This document shows, piece after piece, positions 16,732-29,512 of a DNA stretch of 58,439 nt. A program made the translations under genes and the position numbers. Below the pieces are notes generated by a model. It had not been told where the DNA came from and searched no databases. It saw only the letters and a program-made list of their open reading frames with translations. The stretch covers positions 1-58,439 of the forward strand of contig JAIXTT010000064.1 in the NCBI GenBank assembly GCA_027483795.1. The letters run 5' to 3'. The stretch comes from Hyphomicrobiales bacterium. Its GTDB lineage: Bacteria; Pseudomonadota; Alphaproteobacteria; Rhizobiales; Beijerinckiaceae. Within the stretch, counting starts at the first letter, position 1; each line of letters starts with the position of its first letter.

Positions 16732-17769
16732 TCAATAGAGCGGCGGCAGGGGGAAGAGCGGCAGCGGCCCGATCGAAAGCATGCCGCGCTCGGCCCGGAG
16801 CGGGAACTTGACGCTGTTCTGCCCGCCCGCGCGAAGCCCCAGCAGAGCGGAAGTCTGCGGATTGCCGACGAGACCGCGCAGCAGATCGTTGAAGCCCGTC
16901 AGGCCGAGTTCGAGACGTCCTTCGGGACGTTTCTGCGCGTCGATGCCGACGTCGCCCGCCGCCTCCAGACGACGATCTCCCTTGGCGAAGCGGAACTCGC
17001 TCAGGGTGAGACGGCCGCCCTCGCTGCGCCAGCGTTCGGCGGTCGCCGCGAAACCGTCGCCCGCGAAGGGCTCGGCCCGCGTCAGCGCGAGCCGGGCGTC
17101 GAGGCTCGCGCCGCCCGTGCCGCCCGCCGCCCGATCGAGCGCCGCCGAAGCGATGCCCGTCGCGCGGACGGCGAGATCATAGGCGCGTTCGGTCTCGAAG
17201 CGCTGCGGATCGCGGCGCAGATGCATTTCCAACGTCTCGGCGGCGACATCGCCGATCGGGCCCAGACGGTTCGCGGCATCGGCCTTGATCTTCTTGCCCT
17301 CGACGGAAATCCGCTGCGGCGCGCCGGGAAGCCCGCGGATGCTGGCGCGGAGCGTGTCCCAGTCGAAATTCGCGACGTCGCCGGGCGTGCGGCCTTCGAG
17401 CCGGAGAGGCCCGTCGAATTCGACGAGCAGAAGATCGCGCTGATAGATCTGTGTGACCACGAGGATGCGGGGGAGCGCACCGCGGGCGACGGGCGAACCG
17501 TCCGGGGCGTTGGTGAAGCTCGCGCCCCTGCAAGTGACCTCCAGCCGGAACGGGAAGCCCGCGATGGAACGCTCGGCGCAGGTCCAGACGCGGCCGAGGC
17601 GGCTCTCCCGTTCGATCCAGGCGTCGAGCGTCGAGCCCGCGATGCGGCTCGCATGAAACCAGAAGGCGACGAGACCCAGTGCGAGAAGGCCCAGCGCGAT
17701 CACGGGCGCGAACAGCTTCCACCGTTTGGGCGGAGGTCCGATCGGGCGGAACGTCTCTTCACCGGTCAT
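16732..17769 (-). CDS. DUF2125 domain protein
   Basis: 345 residues with an N-terminal transmembrane anchor (about residues 20-40) after a short cytoplasmic tail. The rest is a periplasmic, beta-rich domain with WTCAERSIAGFPFRLEVTC near its start, two cysteines there, and a C-terminal GPLPLFPLPPLY. DUF2125 proteins are found beside the prephenate dehydrogenase gene in many alphaproteobacteria; the function is unknown. The start at 17769 has GGAGGGG upstream. Confidence 0.85.
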   Translation of the reverse strand: MTGEETFRPIGPPPKRWKLFAPVIALGLLALGLVAFWFHASRIAGSTLDAWIERESRLGRVWTCAERSIAGFPFRLEVTCRGASFTNAPDGSPVARGALPRILVVTQIYQRDLLLVEFDGPLRLEGRTPGDVANFDWDTLRASIRGLPGAPQRISVEGKKIKADAANRLGPIGDVAAETLEMHLRRDPQRFETERAYDLAVRATGIASAALDRAAGGTGGASLDARLALTRAEPFAGDGFAATAERWRSEGGRLTLSEFRFAKGDRRLEAAGDVGIDAQKRPEGRLELGLTGFNDLLRGLVGNPQTSALLGLRAGGQNSVKFPLRAERGMLSIGPLPLFPLPPLY

Positions 17770-17836
17770 CGGAATATCCCCTCCGTTGCGTCCGGGTTTC
17801 CTAGCTGCTAGGCGCTGCCCCGCCAAGCGGGAGCGG

Positions 17837-18379
17837 ATGATGAGCGGCGCGGACGGCGATCTCTGGGTTTTCGGCTACGGTTCGCTGATGTGGCGGCCCG
17901 GTTTCGACTTCGCCGAACGGACTCTCGCCGCGCTCCACGGCTTTCATAGGGCTCTCTGCATCTATTCGCACGTCCATCGCGGCACGCCGGACCGGCCCGG
18001 TCTGGTCCTCGGCCTCGATCGCGGCGGCTCGTGCCGCGGCGTCGCCTTCCGGGTCGAGCGCGCGGGACGCGAGGCGACGCTCGCCTATCTGCGGGCGCGC
18101 GAACAGGCGACGGCGGTCTATCGCGAGACCCGTCATTGCATCCGCCTCTCGGACGGCCGCGCCGTGGAGGCCGTGGCCTACACGGCCGATCGCGCCCATG
18201 CCCAATATGCCGGCCGTCTGCCGCATGAGGAATTGGTGCGGCTGGTCCTGCAGGGGGTGGGGATTTCGGGCGCCAATCCCGACTACGTGATCAACACCCA
18301 TGCGCATCTGCGCGCGATGGGCCTGCGCGACCGCACCCTCGCCGCGTTGGCGAAGGCGCTGGAAGAGGCGCGGCGCTAG
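17837..18379 (+). CDS. Gamma-glutamylcyclotransferase (ChaC-like)
   Basis: 180 residues. VFGYGSLMWRPGF (residues 11-23) is the substrate-cradling loop of the ChaC/GGCT fold, and Glu89 in YLRAREQ matches the catalytic Glu. Family members act on glutathione or other gamma-glutamyl peptides and release 5-oxoproline. The tandem ATG codons at 17837 and 17840 are both possible starts. Its stop overlaps the stop of the convergent hydroxylase gene by 4 bp. Confidence 0.88.
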   Translation: MMSGADGDLWVFGYGSLMWRPGFDFAERTLAALHGFHRALCIYSHVHRGTPDRPGLVLGLDRGGSCRGVAFRVERAGREATLAYLRAREQATAVYRETRHCIRLSDGRAVEAVAYTADRAHAQYAGRLPHEELVRLVLQGVGISGANPDYVINTHAHLRAMGLRDRTLAALAKALEEARR

Positions 18380-19608
18380 AGCGCGTGTCCGCGCATGAGC
18401 CGCGGCAGGGCGCCATCGCCGGCCGCCTCGCGGATGAAGCGCTTCTTGAGCGTCGGCATGCGGTCGACGAGGCCGAGACCGAGGTCGCGCAACAGACGGA
18501 CGGGCAGAAGATCGTTGGAGAACAGGCGGTTGAGGCCGTCCGTCACGAGGCCCATGGCGACGGTGTCGGCGCGCCGAGCACGCTCATAGGCGGCGAGCGT
18601 TTCCGCGTTGCCGGGGTCGAGGCCGAGGCCCGCCGCGTCGGCGACCGCCTCGGCCAGCGCAGCTACGTCGCGCAGGCCGTAATTCAGGCCCTGCCCGGCG
18701 ATGGGATGGATGACATGGGCGGCGTCGCCGACCAGTGCGAAACGGTCGCCGACGAAGCGGCGCGCCACGCCGAGCGAGAGCGGATGCGCCGTGGGCCGGC
18801 CGACGAGCGAAATGCGGCCGAGATGCAGGCCGAAGCGCTTTTCGATCTCTTCGAGGATCTCGTCGTCATGCAGGGAGAGGAGCATTTCGACGCGGTCGCT
18901 GCGCTCGGTCCAGACGATCGAGGAGCGGTGTCCGGCGAGCGGCAGGATCGCGAAGGGACCGGAGGGCAGGAAATGCTCCTCGGCCCGGCCTTCATGGGGG
19001 CGTTCATGCGCGATGGTGGCGACGATGCCCGACTGATCGTAGGACCAGCCGATCAGCGGGATGCCCGCGAGGTCGCGCAGGCGCGACTTCGCGCCGTCGC
19101 AGGCGGCAAGCAGGGACGCGTCGAGCCGCACGCCGTCGGCCAGACGGACGGAGGCGAGGTCGGACCCCGCCGACCATGAACGAACGGGGGCAGCGAAGGG
19201 CACGACGCCTTCGGCGAGCGCCGTCTCGCGCAGGACGCGGGCGAGGCGATCCTGTTCGACCATATGGGCGAAGGGCGCCTCCTCGGCCTCCCCGGCGAAG
19301 GAGAGGAAGATCGGGCGGACGGGATCGTCCGTCCGGCTGTCGGTGACGATCATCTCGCGGATCGGCTCCGCCGCGTCGGCCACCCTGTCCCAGACGCCGA
19401 GCGTCTCGTACATGCGGCGCGCGCCCGCCGCGATGGCGTAGGCGCGGCCGGTCGCCCGGTCCGGCCGCCCGAGCGCGGGATCGCAGAGCGCGACGGAGAG
19501 CGAGCCGCGCAGGGCGCGCTTGAGCGCGAGGCCCAAGGTGAAGCCCGTGATGCCGCCGCCCGCGATCACGACGTCGAAGCGCCCGGCCGTCTCCGCCATT
19601 CCGCTCAT
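18376..19608 (-). CDS. UbiH/UbiF/VisC/COQ6-family FAD monooxygenase
   Basis: A 410-residue flavin hydroxylase, probably for ubiquinone ring hydroxylation. The N-terminal dinucleotide fold is VVIAGGGITGFTLGLAL, the mid motif is ACDGAKSRLRDL, and the FAD/ribityl motif is GDAAHVIHPIAGQGLNYGLRD. Which ring position it hydroxylates cannot be told. The start at 19608 is preceded by GGGAG; an ATG nine bases inside is an alternative. It is divergent from tesB. Confidence 0.88.
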   Translation of the reverse strand: MSGMAETAGRFDVVIAGGGITGFTLGLALKRALRGSLSVALCDPALGRPDRATGRAYAIAAGARRMYETLGVWDRVADAAEPIREMIVTDSRTDDPVRPIFLSFAGEAEEAPFAHMVEQDRLARVLRETALAEGVVPFAAPVRSWSAGSDLASVRLADGVRLDASLLAACDGAKSRLRDLAGIPLIGWSYDQSGIVATIAHERPHEGRAEEHFLPSGPFAILPLAGHRSSIVWTERSDRVEMLLSLHDDEILEEIEKRFGLHLGRISLVGRPTAHPLSLGVARRFVGDRFALVGDAAHVIHPIAGQGLNYGLRDVAALAEAVADAAGLGLDPGNAETLAAYERARRADTVAMGLVTDGLNRLFSNDLLPVRLLRDLGLGLVDRMPTLKKRFIREAAGDGALPRLMRGHAL

Positions 19609-19747
19609 TCCCGTCTCCCGCGCTCGGCGCCGTTTCCCGACCTGTCTACGCGCCGCGCCGCAGCCCCGCAACGCGCGGACTGGCGCAGGCGCGGCCGTCC
19701 GTGCAGAAATCGCCCGACGGAACGTCGAATCGCTGCGGAGCGGAACC

Positions 19748-21116
<1,369 letters not shown>

Positions 21117-21145
21117 GCACGTCGTCCCATCAGGAGCTCAATGAC

Positions 21146-22609
21146 ATGATGTCCCGCATCACCATGAGGACGGCGCTCGCCGCTTCCTTCTCGCTTCTCG
21201 GCGCCGGCGCGGCCTTCGCCGCCGACGCGCCCGTTCCCAACAAGGGCGACACGGCCTGGATGCTCGTCTCCACGGTCCTCGTCCTTCTCATGACGATCCC
21301 CGGCCTCGCGCTGTTCTACGGCGGCCTCGTGCGCACGAAGAACATGCTGTCCGTGCTGAGCCAGGTCTTCGCCATCGTCTGCCTCGTCTCCATCCTGTGG
21401 GTGACGTTCGGCTATTCGCTCGCCTTCACGGGCGGCGCGCTCGGCGACTTCATCGGCGGCTTCGACAAGGCGTTCCTGTCGGGCGTCACCGCGGAAAGCG
21501 TCGCGGCGACCTTCTCGAACGGCGTCGTCATTCCGGAACTCGTCTACATGGCGTTCCAGATGACCTTCGCCTGCATCACGCCCGCGCTGATCGTGGGCGC
21601 CTTCGCGGAGCGCATGCGCTTCTCGGCGGTGCTCGTGTTCACGGCGCTCTGGGTCACCTTCGTCTATTTCCCGATCGCGCACATGGTCTGGTACTGGGCG
21701 GGTCCGGACGCGGTCGCGGCCGCGGCCAAGGCCGTGGCCGAAGCGGGCGACGCCGCGGCCAAGGCGGCCGCTCAGGCCAAGCTCGACGCGGTGATGGCCG
21801 ATGCCGGCCTGATCTACAAGTGGGGCGCGCTGGACTTCGCGGGCGGCACGGTCGTGCACATCAACGCGGGCATCGCCGGCCTCGTCGGCGCGCTGATGCT
21901 CGGCAAGCGCATCGGTTACGGCAAGGATCTGATGGCTCCCCACTCGCTCACCATGACGATGATCGGCGCCGCGCTGCTCTGGGTCGGCTGGTTCGGCTTC
22001 AATGCGGGCTCGAACCTCGAGGCGAACGGCGTCGCGGGCCTCGCGATGGTGAACACCTTCGTCGCGACCGCAGCGGCGGGCCTCTCCTGGCTGCTCGTCG
22101 AATGGGCCGCCAAGGGCAAGCCCACTCTGCTCGGCCTCGTCTCCGGCGCGGTGGCGGGCCTCGTGGCGGTGACCCCGGCCTCGGGCTTCGCGGGCCCCAT
22201 GGGTTCGCTGGTTCTCGGCCTCGTCTCCGGCGCCGTCTGCTACTTCTTCGTCTCCACGGTGAAGAACGCCTTCGGCTACGACGACACGCTCGACGTCTTC
22301 GGCATCCACTGCGTCGGCGGCATCCTCGGCGCGATCGCGACGGGCATCCTCGTCAATCCGGCCCTCGGCGGCGCGGGCATCCCGGACTACGTCTCGAAGC
22401 CCGGTTCGCTGGCAATCGCCGATTACGACCTCATCACGGCGCTCGTCGCCCAGACGAAGGGCGTGCTGCTGACGATCGTCTGGTCGGGCATCGGTTCGGT
22501 GATCATCTTCAAGGTCACGGACATGATCGTCGGTCTGCGCGTCTCGACCGAAGCCGAGCGCGAAGGCCTCGACATCGCCGAGCATGACGAGCGTGCCTAC
22601 AACTACTGA
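21146..22609 (+). CDS. amtB: Ammonium transporter AmtB
   Basis: A 487-residue inner-membrane ammonium channel. It has a cleavable signal peptide (to about residue 26, AFAADAP) and eleven predicted helices. The pore twin histidines are His238 (VVHINAG) and His388 (GIHCVGG). An Ala-rich loop around residues 190-220 between helices is longer than in E. coli. AGGAG lies ten bases before the ATG. It forms an operon with glnK and ends in two terminators. Confidence 0.95.
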   Translation: MMSRITMRTALAASFSLLGAGAAFAADAPVPNKGDTAWMLVSTVLVLLMTIPGLALFYGGLVRTKNMLSVLSQVFAIVCLVSILWVTFGYSLAFTGGALGDFIGGFDKAFLSGVTAESVAATFSNGVVIPELVYMAFQMTFACITPALIVGAFAERMRFSAVLVFTALWVTFVYFPIAHMVWYWAGPDAVAAAAKAVAEAGDAAAKAAAQAKLDAVMADAGLIYKWGALDFAGGTVVHINAGIAGLVGALMLGKRIGYGKDLMAPHSLTMTMIGAALLWVGWFGFNAGSNLEANGVAGLAMVNTFVATAAAGLSWLLVEWAAKGKPTLLGLVSGAVAGLVAVTPASGFAGPMGSLVLGLVSGAVCYFFVSTVKNAFGYDDTLDVFGIHCVGGILGAIATGILVNPALGGAGIPDYVSKPGSLAIADYDLITALVAQTKGVLLTIVWSGIGSVIIFKVTDMIVGLRVSTEAEREGLDIAEHDERAYNY

Positions 22610-22617
22610 GTTCCGAC

Positions 22618-22645
22618 CCCGCGCCCTTCCCGGGCGCGGGTGTTT
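22618..22645 (+). terminator. First terminator after amtB
   Basis: CCCGCGCCC (22618-22626) pairs perfectly with GGGCGCGGG (22632-22640) over loop TTCCC; a short TGTTT follows. The stem is very stable but the T-run is weak. Confidence 0.75.
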
Positions 22646-22667
22646 CCTCCTCCCTGCATCGACTTCC

Positions 22668-22694
22668 GGCGGCCGAGCGATCGGCCGCCTTTTT
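22668..22694 (+). terminator. Second, strong terminator after amtB
   Basis: GGCGGCCGA (22668-22676), loop GCGA and TCGGCCGCC (22681-22689) form a perfect 9-bp stem directly followed by five T. Together with the preceding hairpin it isolates glnK-amtB from ftsK. Confidence 0.9.
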
Positions 22695-22812
22695 CGTTCC
22701 CGGCGCGCCGCAGAAAGCGTCAACCTTAAACCCGCCTTAACCCGGGGCTTTCTAGGGTCTCGACCGAAGGTCCGCCTCGATTCGCGGGCGGCGGTATCTT
22801 TTCGGGTCGACG

Positions 22813-25284
<2,472 letters not shown>

Positions 25285-25323
25285 CGCCGCGCTTCCGCCG
25301 CATCGGCGGGCGAAGGTGAAGGC

Positions 25324-26031
25324 ATGACCATCGTCCGGATCTCCTCCCTCGCCGCCGCGATCCTGCTCGGCGCCGCCGCGTCCGTTTCCGCCCAGGTCCC
25401 TCTTCCGCCCGTCCGTCCCGGGGGCTCCTTCGTCCCGCCGCCCGCCCCCGAGGCGGCGAAGCCCGAGGCGACGCGCGCATGGACGGCCCTGCCCGCGAAC
25501 GCCTCCCCCGCCGCCGTGATCGAACGGGTGAACGCCGCGCTCAATCGACTCGAGGTGCTGACCGCCGACTTCGTCCAGCTTTCCGGCAACCGGCAGCTGA
25601 CGGGAAAGCTGCATCTGCAGAAGCCGGGCAAGCTGCGCTTCGACTATGATCCGCCCACGCCGCTCGAGATCATCTCGGACGGCCGTACGGTGGCGATCCG
25701 CGACCGCAAACTCGCCACGCAGGACTTCTATTCGATCGCCCAGACGCCCCTGAAATTTCTCGTCCGCGACCGGATCGACCTCGCCAAGGATCTGAAGGTG
25801 ACGGGCGTGCGGGTCGATCCCGACCGCGTGATCGTGCAGGTCGAGGACAAGGCCACCTTCGCGGGTACGTCCCAGGTGACCCTGTTCTTCGAACAGCCCT
25901 CGATGATGCTCAAGCGCTGGACGATCCTCGATCCGCAGGGCCATGAGGTCACGGTGACGCTCGCCAATCCGAACACGGTGCAGCGACCGGATCCGCAGCT
26001 CTTCGTCATCGACTTCACCATCATCCGCTGA
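25324..26031 (+). CDS. lolA: Outer-membrane lipoprotein carrier LolA
   Basis: A 235-residue periplasmic chaperone that carries lipoproteins from LolCDE to the outer membrane. It has a signal peptide (cleaved near ASVSAQ), a Pro-rich segment, then the LolA half-barrel with ADFVQLSGNRQLTGKLHLQKPGKLRFDYDPP and SDGRTVAIRD. It follows ftsK by 39 bp, the conserved ftsK-lolA order. GAAGG precedes the ATG. Confidence 0.92.
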   Translation: MTIVRISSLAAAILLGAAASVSAQVPLPPVRPGGSFVPPPAPEAAKPEATRAWTALPANASPAAVIERVNAALNRLEVLTADFVQLSGNRQLTGKLHLQKPGKLRFDYDPPTPLEIISDGRTVAIRDRKLATQDFYSIAQTPLKFLVRDRIDLAKDLKVTGVRVDPDRVIVQVEDKATFAGTSQVTLFFEQPSMMLKRWTILDPQGHEVTVTLANPNTVQRPDPQLFVIDFTIIR

Positions 26032-26141
26032 CCGACGCGGCGGAAGCCGGGGACGGACGCGACGACGGCGTGCGGAGCGATTGCTCCGGAGCGGGCGAGG
26101 CTTTAGGCATCCGGGACCCCTTTCTTCCGGAACCCGTCGCC

Positions 26142-26945
26142 GTGTCCGTCACCGTCGCCACCTGGAACATCAATTCGGTCCGCCTGCGGATCGACCTCGT
26201 CACGCATTTCCTGAAGGAGCACGGACCGGACGTGCTCTGCCTGCAGGAAACGAAGTGCCAGGACGACCAATTCCCGCTCGCGGCCTTCCGCAAGGCGGGC
26301 TACGCCCATGCCGCGATCCACGGCCAGAAGGGCTATCACGGCGTCGCCGTCGTCTCGCGCCTGCCGATCGCGTCCTGGTCGGCCAAGAGCTTCTGCGGCA
26401 AGACCGATGCCCGCCATGTCGCCGCGACGCTCGGACCGGAAGGCGGCGGCGTCACGGTCCACAACTTCTATGTTCCCGCGGGCGGCGACGTTCCCGACCC
26501 GCTCGAGAACGAGAAATTCGCCCACAAGCTCTCCTTCCTCGACGAGATGAAGGCTTGGGGAGAGGCCGATCGTCCGGCGGCCTCCAAGGCGATTCTGGTC
26601 GGCGACCTCAATGTCGCGCCGCTCGAAAACGACGTCTGGAGCCACAAGCAGATGCTGAAGGTGGTCTCGCATACGCCGATCGAGACCGGAAAGCTCGAAG
26701 CGGCGCGGTCGGGGGGCGGCTGGGTCGACGCCGTGCGGACGCTGAAGCCCGAGCCGGAAAAGGTCTACACGTGGTGGAGCTATCGCGCCGCGGACTGGGC
26801 CGCCGCCGACCGCGGACGCCGCCTCGACCATGTCTGGGTGTCGCCGGACCTCGCGGGCTCGCTGGGCGAGGTCTCGATCCTGCGCGAGGCGCGCGGCTGG
26901 GAGCGCCCTTCCGACCACGTCCCCGTGATGCTGACGCTGCGCTGA
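26142..26945 (+). CDS. xthA: Exodeoxyribonuclease III
   Basis: A 267-residue AP endonuclease/3'-exonuclease of base-excision repair. Motifs: ATWNINSVRLRI, CLQETKCQDDQFP (metal Glu), GDLNVAP and the C-terminal RRLDHVWVSPDL and PSDHVPVML (catalytic His). The GTG at 26142 matches the usual start; another in-frame GTG at 26070 would add residues without homology. Confidence 0.92.
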   Translation: MSVTVATWNINSVRLRIDLVTHFLKEHGPDVLCLQETKCQDDQFPLAAFRKAGYAHAAIHGQKGYHGVAVVSRLPIASWSAKSFCGKTDARHVAATLGPEGGGVTVHNFYVPAGGDVPDPLENEKFAHKLSFLDEMKAWGEADRPAASKAILVGDLNVAPLENDVWSHKQMLKVVSHTPIETGKLEAARSGGGWVDAVRTLKPEPEKVYTWWSYRAADWAAADRGRRLDHVWVSPDLAGSLGEVSILREARGWERPSDHVPVMLTLR

Positions 26946-27413
26946 TCAGCCCCCGGGCTCGAGACGCTTGGGCTCCAGCAGGGACCGGGCGCGGATCATG
27001 CGCTCCCGGATCTCGACGAGGCGGGCCTCGATGCCGCGCTTCAATTCGGCGGCGACGTCGGGATATTCCTGCAGAACCTTGCGTACCGTGGCACGCGGAA
27101 TGTGCAGCACGCTCGACGCGTCCCGCGCGACGGCCGTGAAGCGGAATTCGCAAGGGGCGATCAGTCCCGCCTCCCCGATCAATCCGCCCGGTCCGACGAT
27201 CGTCTCTCCGGGCTCGCCCGTCGCCACCACCATCACGGCCCCGGTCCGGACGAGATAGGCCCCGACGGCGGGCTGGCCCGACCGGAAAAGGACGTCGCCC
27301 GGCCGCAGGATGCGGCTGTCGCTCGAAAAGGCGAGAAGCCTCAACGCCTCTTCCGAGAAGAAGGCGAAGCAGGGCAGGGCCGACAAGAGGGTCACGTCTT
27401 CCTGAAGCGCCAT
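26946..27413 (-). CDS. Stand-alone cyclic-nucleotide-binding-domain protein
   Basis: 155 residues consisting of a single Crp-type effector domain (residues about 12-125) and a C-terminal helix. LRPGDVLFRSGQPAVGAYLVRTG and the phosphate-cassette-like GLIGEAGLIAP..RFTAVARD are visible. No helix-turn-helix follows, so it is not a DNA-binding regulator by itself. It starts 7 bp after the response regulator gene on the same strand, which suggests a joint role. The ligand is unknown. Confidence 0.82.
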   Translation of the reverse strand: MALQEDVTLLSALPCFAFFSEEALRLLAFSSDSRILRPGDVLFRSGQPAVGAYLVRTGAVMVVATGEPGETIVGPGGLIGEAGLIAPCEFRFTAVARDASSVLHIPRATVRKVLQEYPDVAAELKRGIEARLVEIRERMIRARSLLEPKRLEPGG

Positions 27414-27420
27414 GACGTCC

Positions 27421-28098
27421 TCACGCGAGAAGGCGGTAGCCGGCCGGGTCGGTCACGAGGATCGAAGCGGCGGCGGGATCGGGTTCGATCTTCTGACGAA
27501 GACGATAGACATGCGTTTCGAGCGTATGCGTGGTGACGCCCGAATTGTAGCCCCAGACTTCGGACAGAAGCTCGTCCCGCGCCACGGGCCCTCCGGCCCT
27601 CTGAAGATAGCGCAGGATCGCCGTCTCCTTCTCGGTGAGGCGGATGACGCGGCCGTCGATCTCGATCTGCTTCATGCCGGGGCGAAAGGCGTAGGGACCG
27701 AGCGCGACGACGGCGTCGTGGCCGACTTCATGACGACTGAGACGACTGCGCACGCGCCCCAGAAGGGCCGCGAAGCGCACGGGCACCGCCACGGCGTCGT
27801 CCGCGCCCGCATCCATGGCGGCCACGACGGCATCCTCGTCGGTTTCGCCGAGCACCAAGACGGGTTCGACGACGTCGGCGGCACGCAGATCGCCGACGAG
27901 ATCCGCGACGGCGCCGTCGGCGAAGACCGTGCCGGTCAGGATCATGTCGGGCGCGAGATCCGCGACGGCGGCGCGGGCCGCGGCGACGGTCGCGACGGCC
28001 TCCGCCCGAAGATCGACCGTGAGCGCGAATTGCTGCACCAGCGCGGCCGAGGCGACCGCGTCGGCGTGAACGATCAACAGCCTGCGCTCGCCCGCCAT
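27421..28098 (-). CDS. OmpR-type response regulator with a degenerate receiver domain
   Basis: 225 residues: receiver (1-120) and winged-helix DNA-binding domain (about 128-225, TEKETAILRYLQRAGGPVARDELLSEVWGY and HVYRLRQKIE). The receiver lacks the usual chemistry. The acidic pair is reduced to VHAD (His11, Asp13), Thr55 stands where the phospho-accepting Asp is expected (PDMILTGT), the switch Thr/Ser position is Gly84, and the invariant Lys is Val105. It is therefore unlikely to be phosphorylated. It probably works constitutively or through a partner such as the cyclic-nucleotide-binding protein behind it. Confidence 0.85.
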   Translation of the reverse strand: MAGERRLLIVHADAVASAALVQQFALTVDLRAEAVATVAAARAAVADLAPDMILTGTVFADGAVADLVGDLRAADVVEPVLVLGETDEDAVVAAMDAGADDAVAVPVRFAALLGRVRSRLSRHEVGHDAVVALGPYAFRPGMKQIEIDGRVIRLTEKETAILRYLQRAGGPVARDELLSEVWGYNSGVTTHTLETHVYRLRQKIEPDPAAASILVTDPAGYRLLA

Positions 28099-28143
28099 GT
28101 CCCGTCCGGCCCTTGCGAAGTTCCTGCCGACGCAAGTAGACCC

Positions 28144-28713
28144 ATGCTCATGATCCGCGCAAGCCGCAGCGGCGTCGCCGCAACGAAACCCCGCCCGTGG
28201 CGTCCCGAGGCGATCGTCGTCGCACGGCCTTCGGACCGGACGAAGGGCGAGGTGGTGATCGGCGGTCTTCGGATTCCCTGCGCGCTGGGTCGATCAGGTC
28301 CGAAGACGACGAAACGCGAAGGCGACGGCGCGACGCCCCGCACCCTGCTCGTGCCCGTGGCGATCCTCCTGCGTCCCGGCCCGTTCCGCCCGCGCACGCG
28401 TCTGCCGGTCCGCCTGATCCGCAAGGACGACGGTCGCTGCGACGATCCGGCCTCGTTCCGCTACAACAAACCCGTCAAACTGCCTTTCGCCGCGGGTCAC
28501 GAGCGGATGTGGCGGGACGACGCGCTCTACGACGTGGTGATCGATACCGATTGGAATCTCGTCCCCGCTCTGCGCGGGCGGGGCAGCGCGATCTTCATCC
28601 ACATCGCGCGGGAAGGCTTTCGGCCGACGGAAGGCTGCATCGCCTTCACGCCGAAAGGCATGCGGTCGTTTCTGAGCCGGATCGATCGGATCCGCGGCCT
28701 GCGCGTCCTCTGA
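28144..28713 (+). CDS. L,D-transpeptidase-like (YkuD) protein without signal peptide
   Basis: 189 residues. The YkuD catalytic pattern is present as His153 (IFIHIAREG) and Cys165 (TEGCIAF), with Thr replacing the more usual Ser before the Gly-Cys. The N-terminus is basic and shows no signal peptide or membrane anchor, unlike cell-wall L,D-transpeptidases, so location and substrate are unclear. It is divergent from the response regulator gene; the starts are 45 bp apart. Confidence 0.78.
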   Translation: MLMIRASRSGVAATKPRPWRPEAIVVARPSDRTKGEVVIGGLRIPCALGRSGPKTTKREGDGATPRTLLVPVAILLRPGPFRPRTRLPVRLIRKDDGRCDDPASFRYNKPVKLPFAAGHERMWRDDALYDVVIDTDWNLVPALRGRGSAIFIHIAREGFRPTEGCIAFTPKGMRSFLSRIDRIRGLRVL

Positions 28714-29391
28714 TCAGCCCCGGCGACCGAAGATCGCGCTGCCGACGCGCACATGCGTGGCGCCGAGCTGGATCGCCTCCTCGAAATCCGCGCTCATGCC
28801 CATGGACAGGATCCCGATGCCGTTGCGCGCCGCGATCTTGGCGAGCAGGGCGAAATGCGGAGAGGGCGGCTCGTCGGCGGGTGGAATGCACATCAGCCCC
28901 GTGATCGGGAGCCCGTGCACGTCACGACAGCGCGCCAGAAAGGCGTCGGCCTCCTTCGGAGGAATGCCCGCCTTCTGCTCCTCCTCGCCCGTGTTCACCT
29001 GCACATAGAGCGCGGGGCTGCGGCCGAGCTTCTTCATCTCCTTGGCGATTTCCGCAGCAAGGCTCTCGCGGTCGACGGTCTCGATCACGTCGAAGAGCTG
29101 CAGCGCGTCGCGGACCTTGTTGGTCTGCAGGGGGCCGATGAGGTGGAGCTCGACACCCCCGAACCGCTCCCGGAGCTCCGGCCATTTCACTTTGGCCTCC
29201 TGCACGCGGTTTTCACCGAAGACGCGGTGGCCGGCTTCGAGGACCGGCGCGATATCGGGCGCGTCGAAGGTCTTGGACACCGCCACGAGCGTCACGGAGG
29301 CGGGATCGCGACCGGCGTCCTCGGCGGCGCGGTCGACGGCGGCGCGGACTTCGGCGAGGCGTTCGACGGAGGAAAGAGCGGGTTCGGTCAC
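28714..29391 (-). CDS. PLP homeostasis protein (YggS/PROSC family)
   Basis: A 225-residue alanine-racemase-fold PLP-binding protein. The PLP lysine is Lys40 in [38 protein letters not shown] and the C-terminal [26 protein letters not shown] are all family hallmarks. It balances free PLP and amino acid pools rather than having a known catalytic role. It is convergent with the YkuD gene (no gap) and divergent from leuS. Confidence 0.94.
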   Translation of the reverse strand: MTEPALSSVERLAEVRAAVDRAAEDAGRDPASVTLVAVSKTFDAPDIAPVLEAGHRVFGENRVQEAKVKWPELRERFGGVELHLIGPLQTNKVRDALQLFDVIETVDRESLAAEIAKEMKKLGRSPALYVQVNTGEEEQKAGIPPKEADAFLARCRDVHGLPITGLMCIPPADEPPSPHFALLAKIAARNGIGILSMGMSADFEEAIQLGATHVRVGSAIFGRRG

Positions 29392-29512
29392 GACGTCGTC
29401 TCCGGGCGGGCGGAAAGTTGATTTCCGGTCGCGTTCGTGTCCTAGTCCGCCCGAACCGAAGGGCGCAAGTCCGCGCCGCGATTTCCCTTTTCAGAGCCGA
29501 TCGACCCGCACG

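Noticed and set aside
21720..21830. Ala/Lys-rich insert in AmtB as a possible foreign insertion
   Set aside because: Similar Ala-rich loops are familiar in alphaproteobacterial AmtB proteins, the frame is kept and base composition is unchanged.
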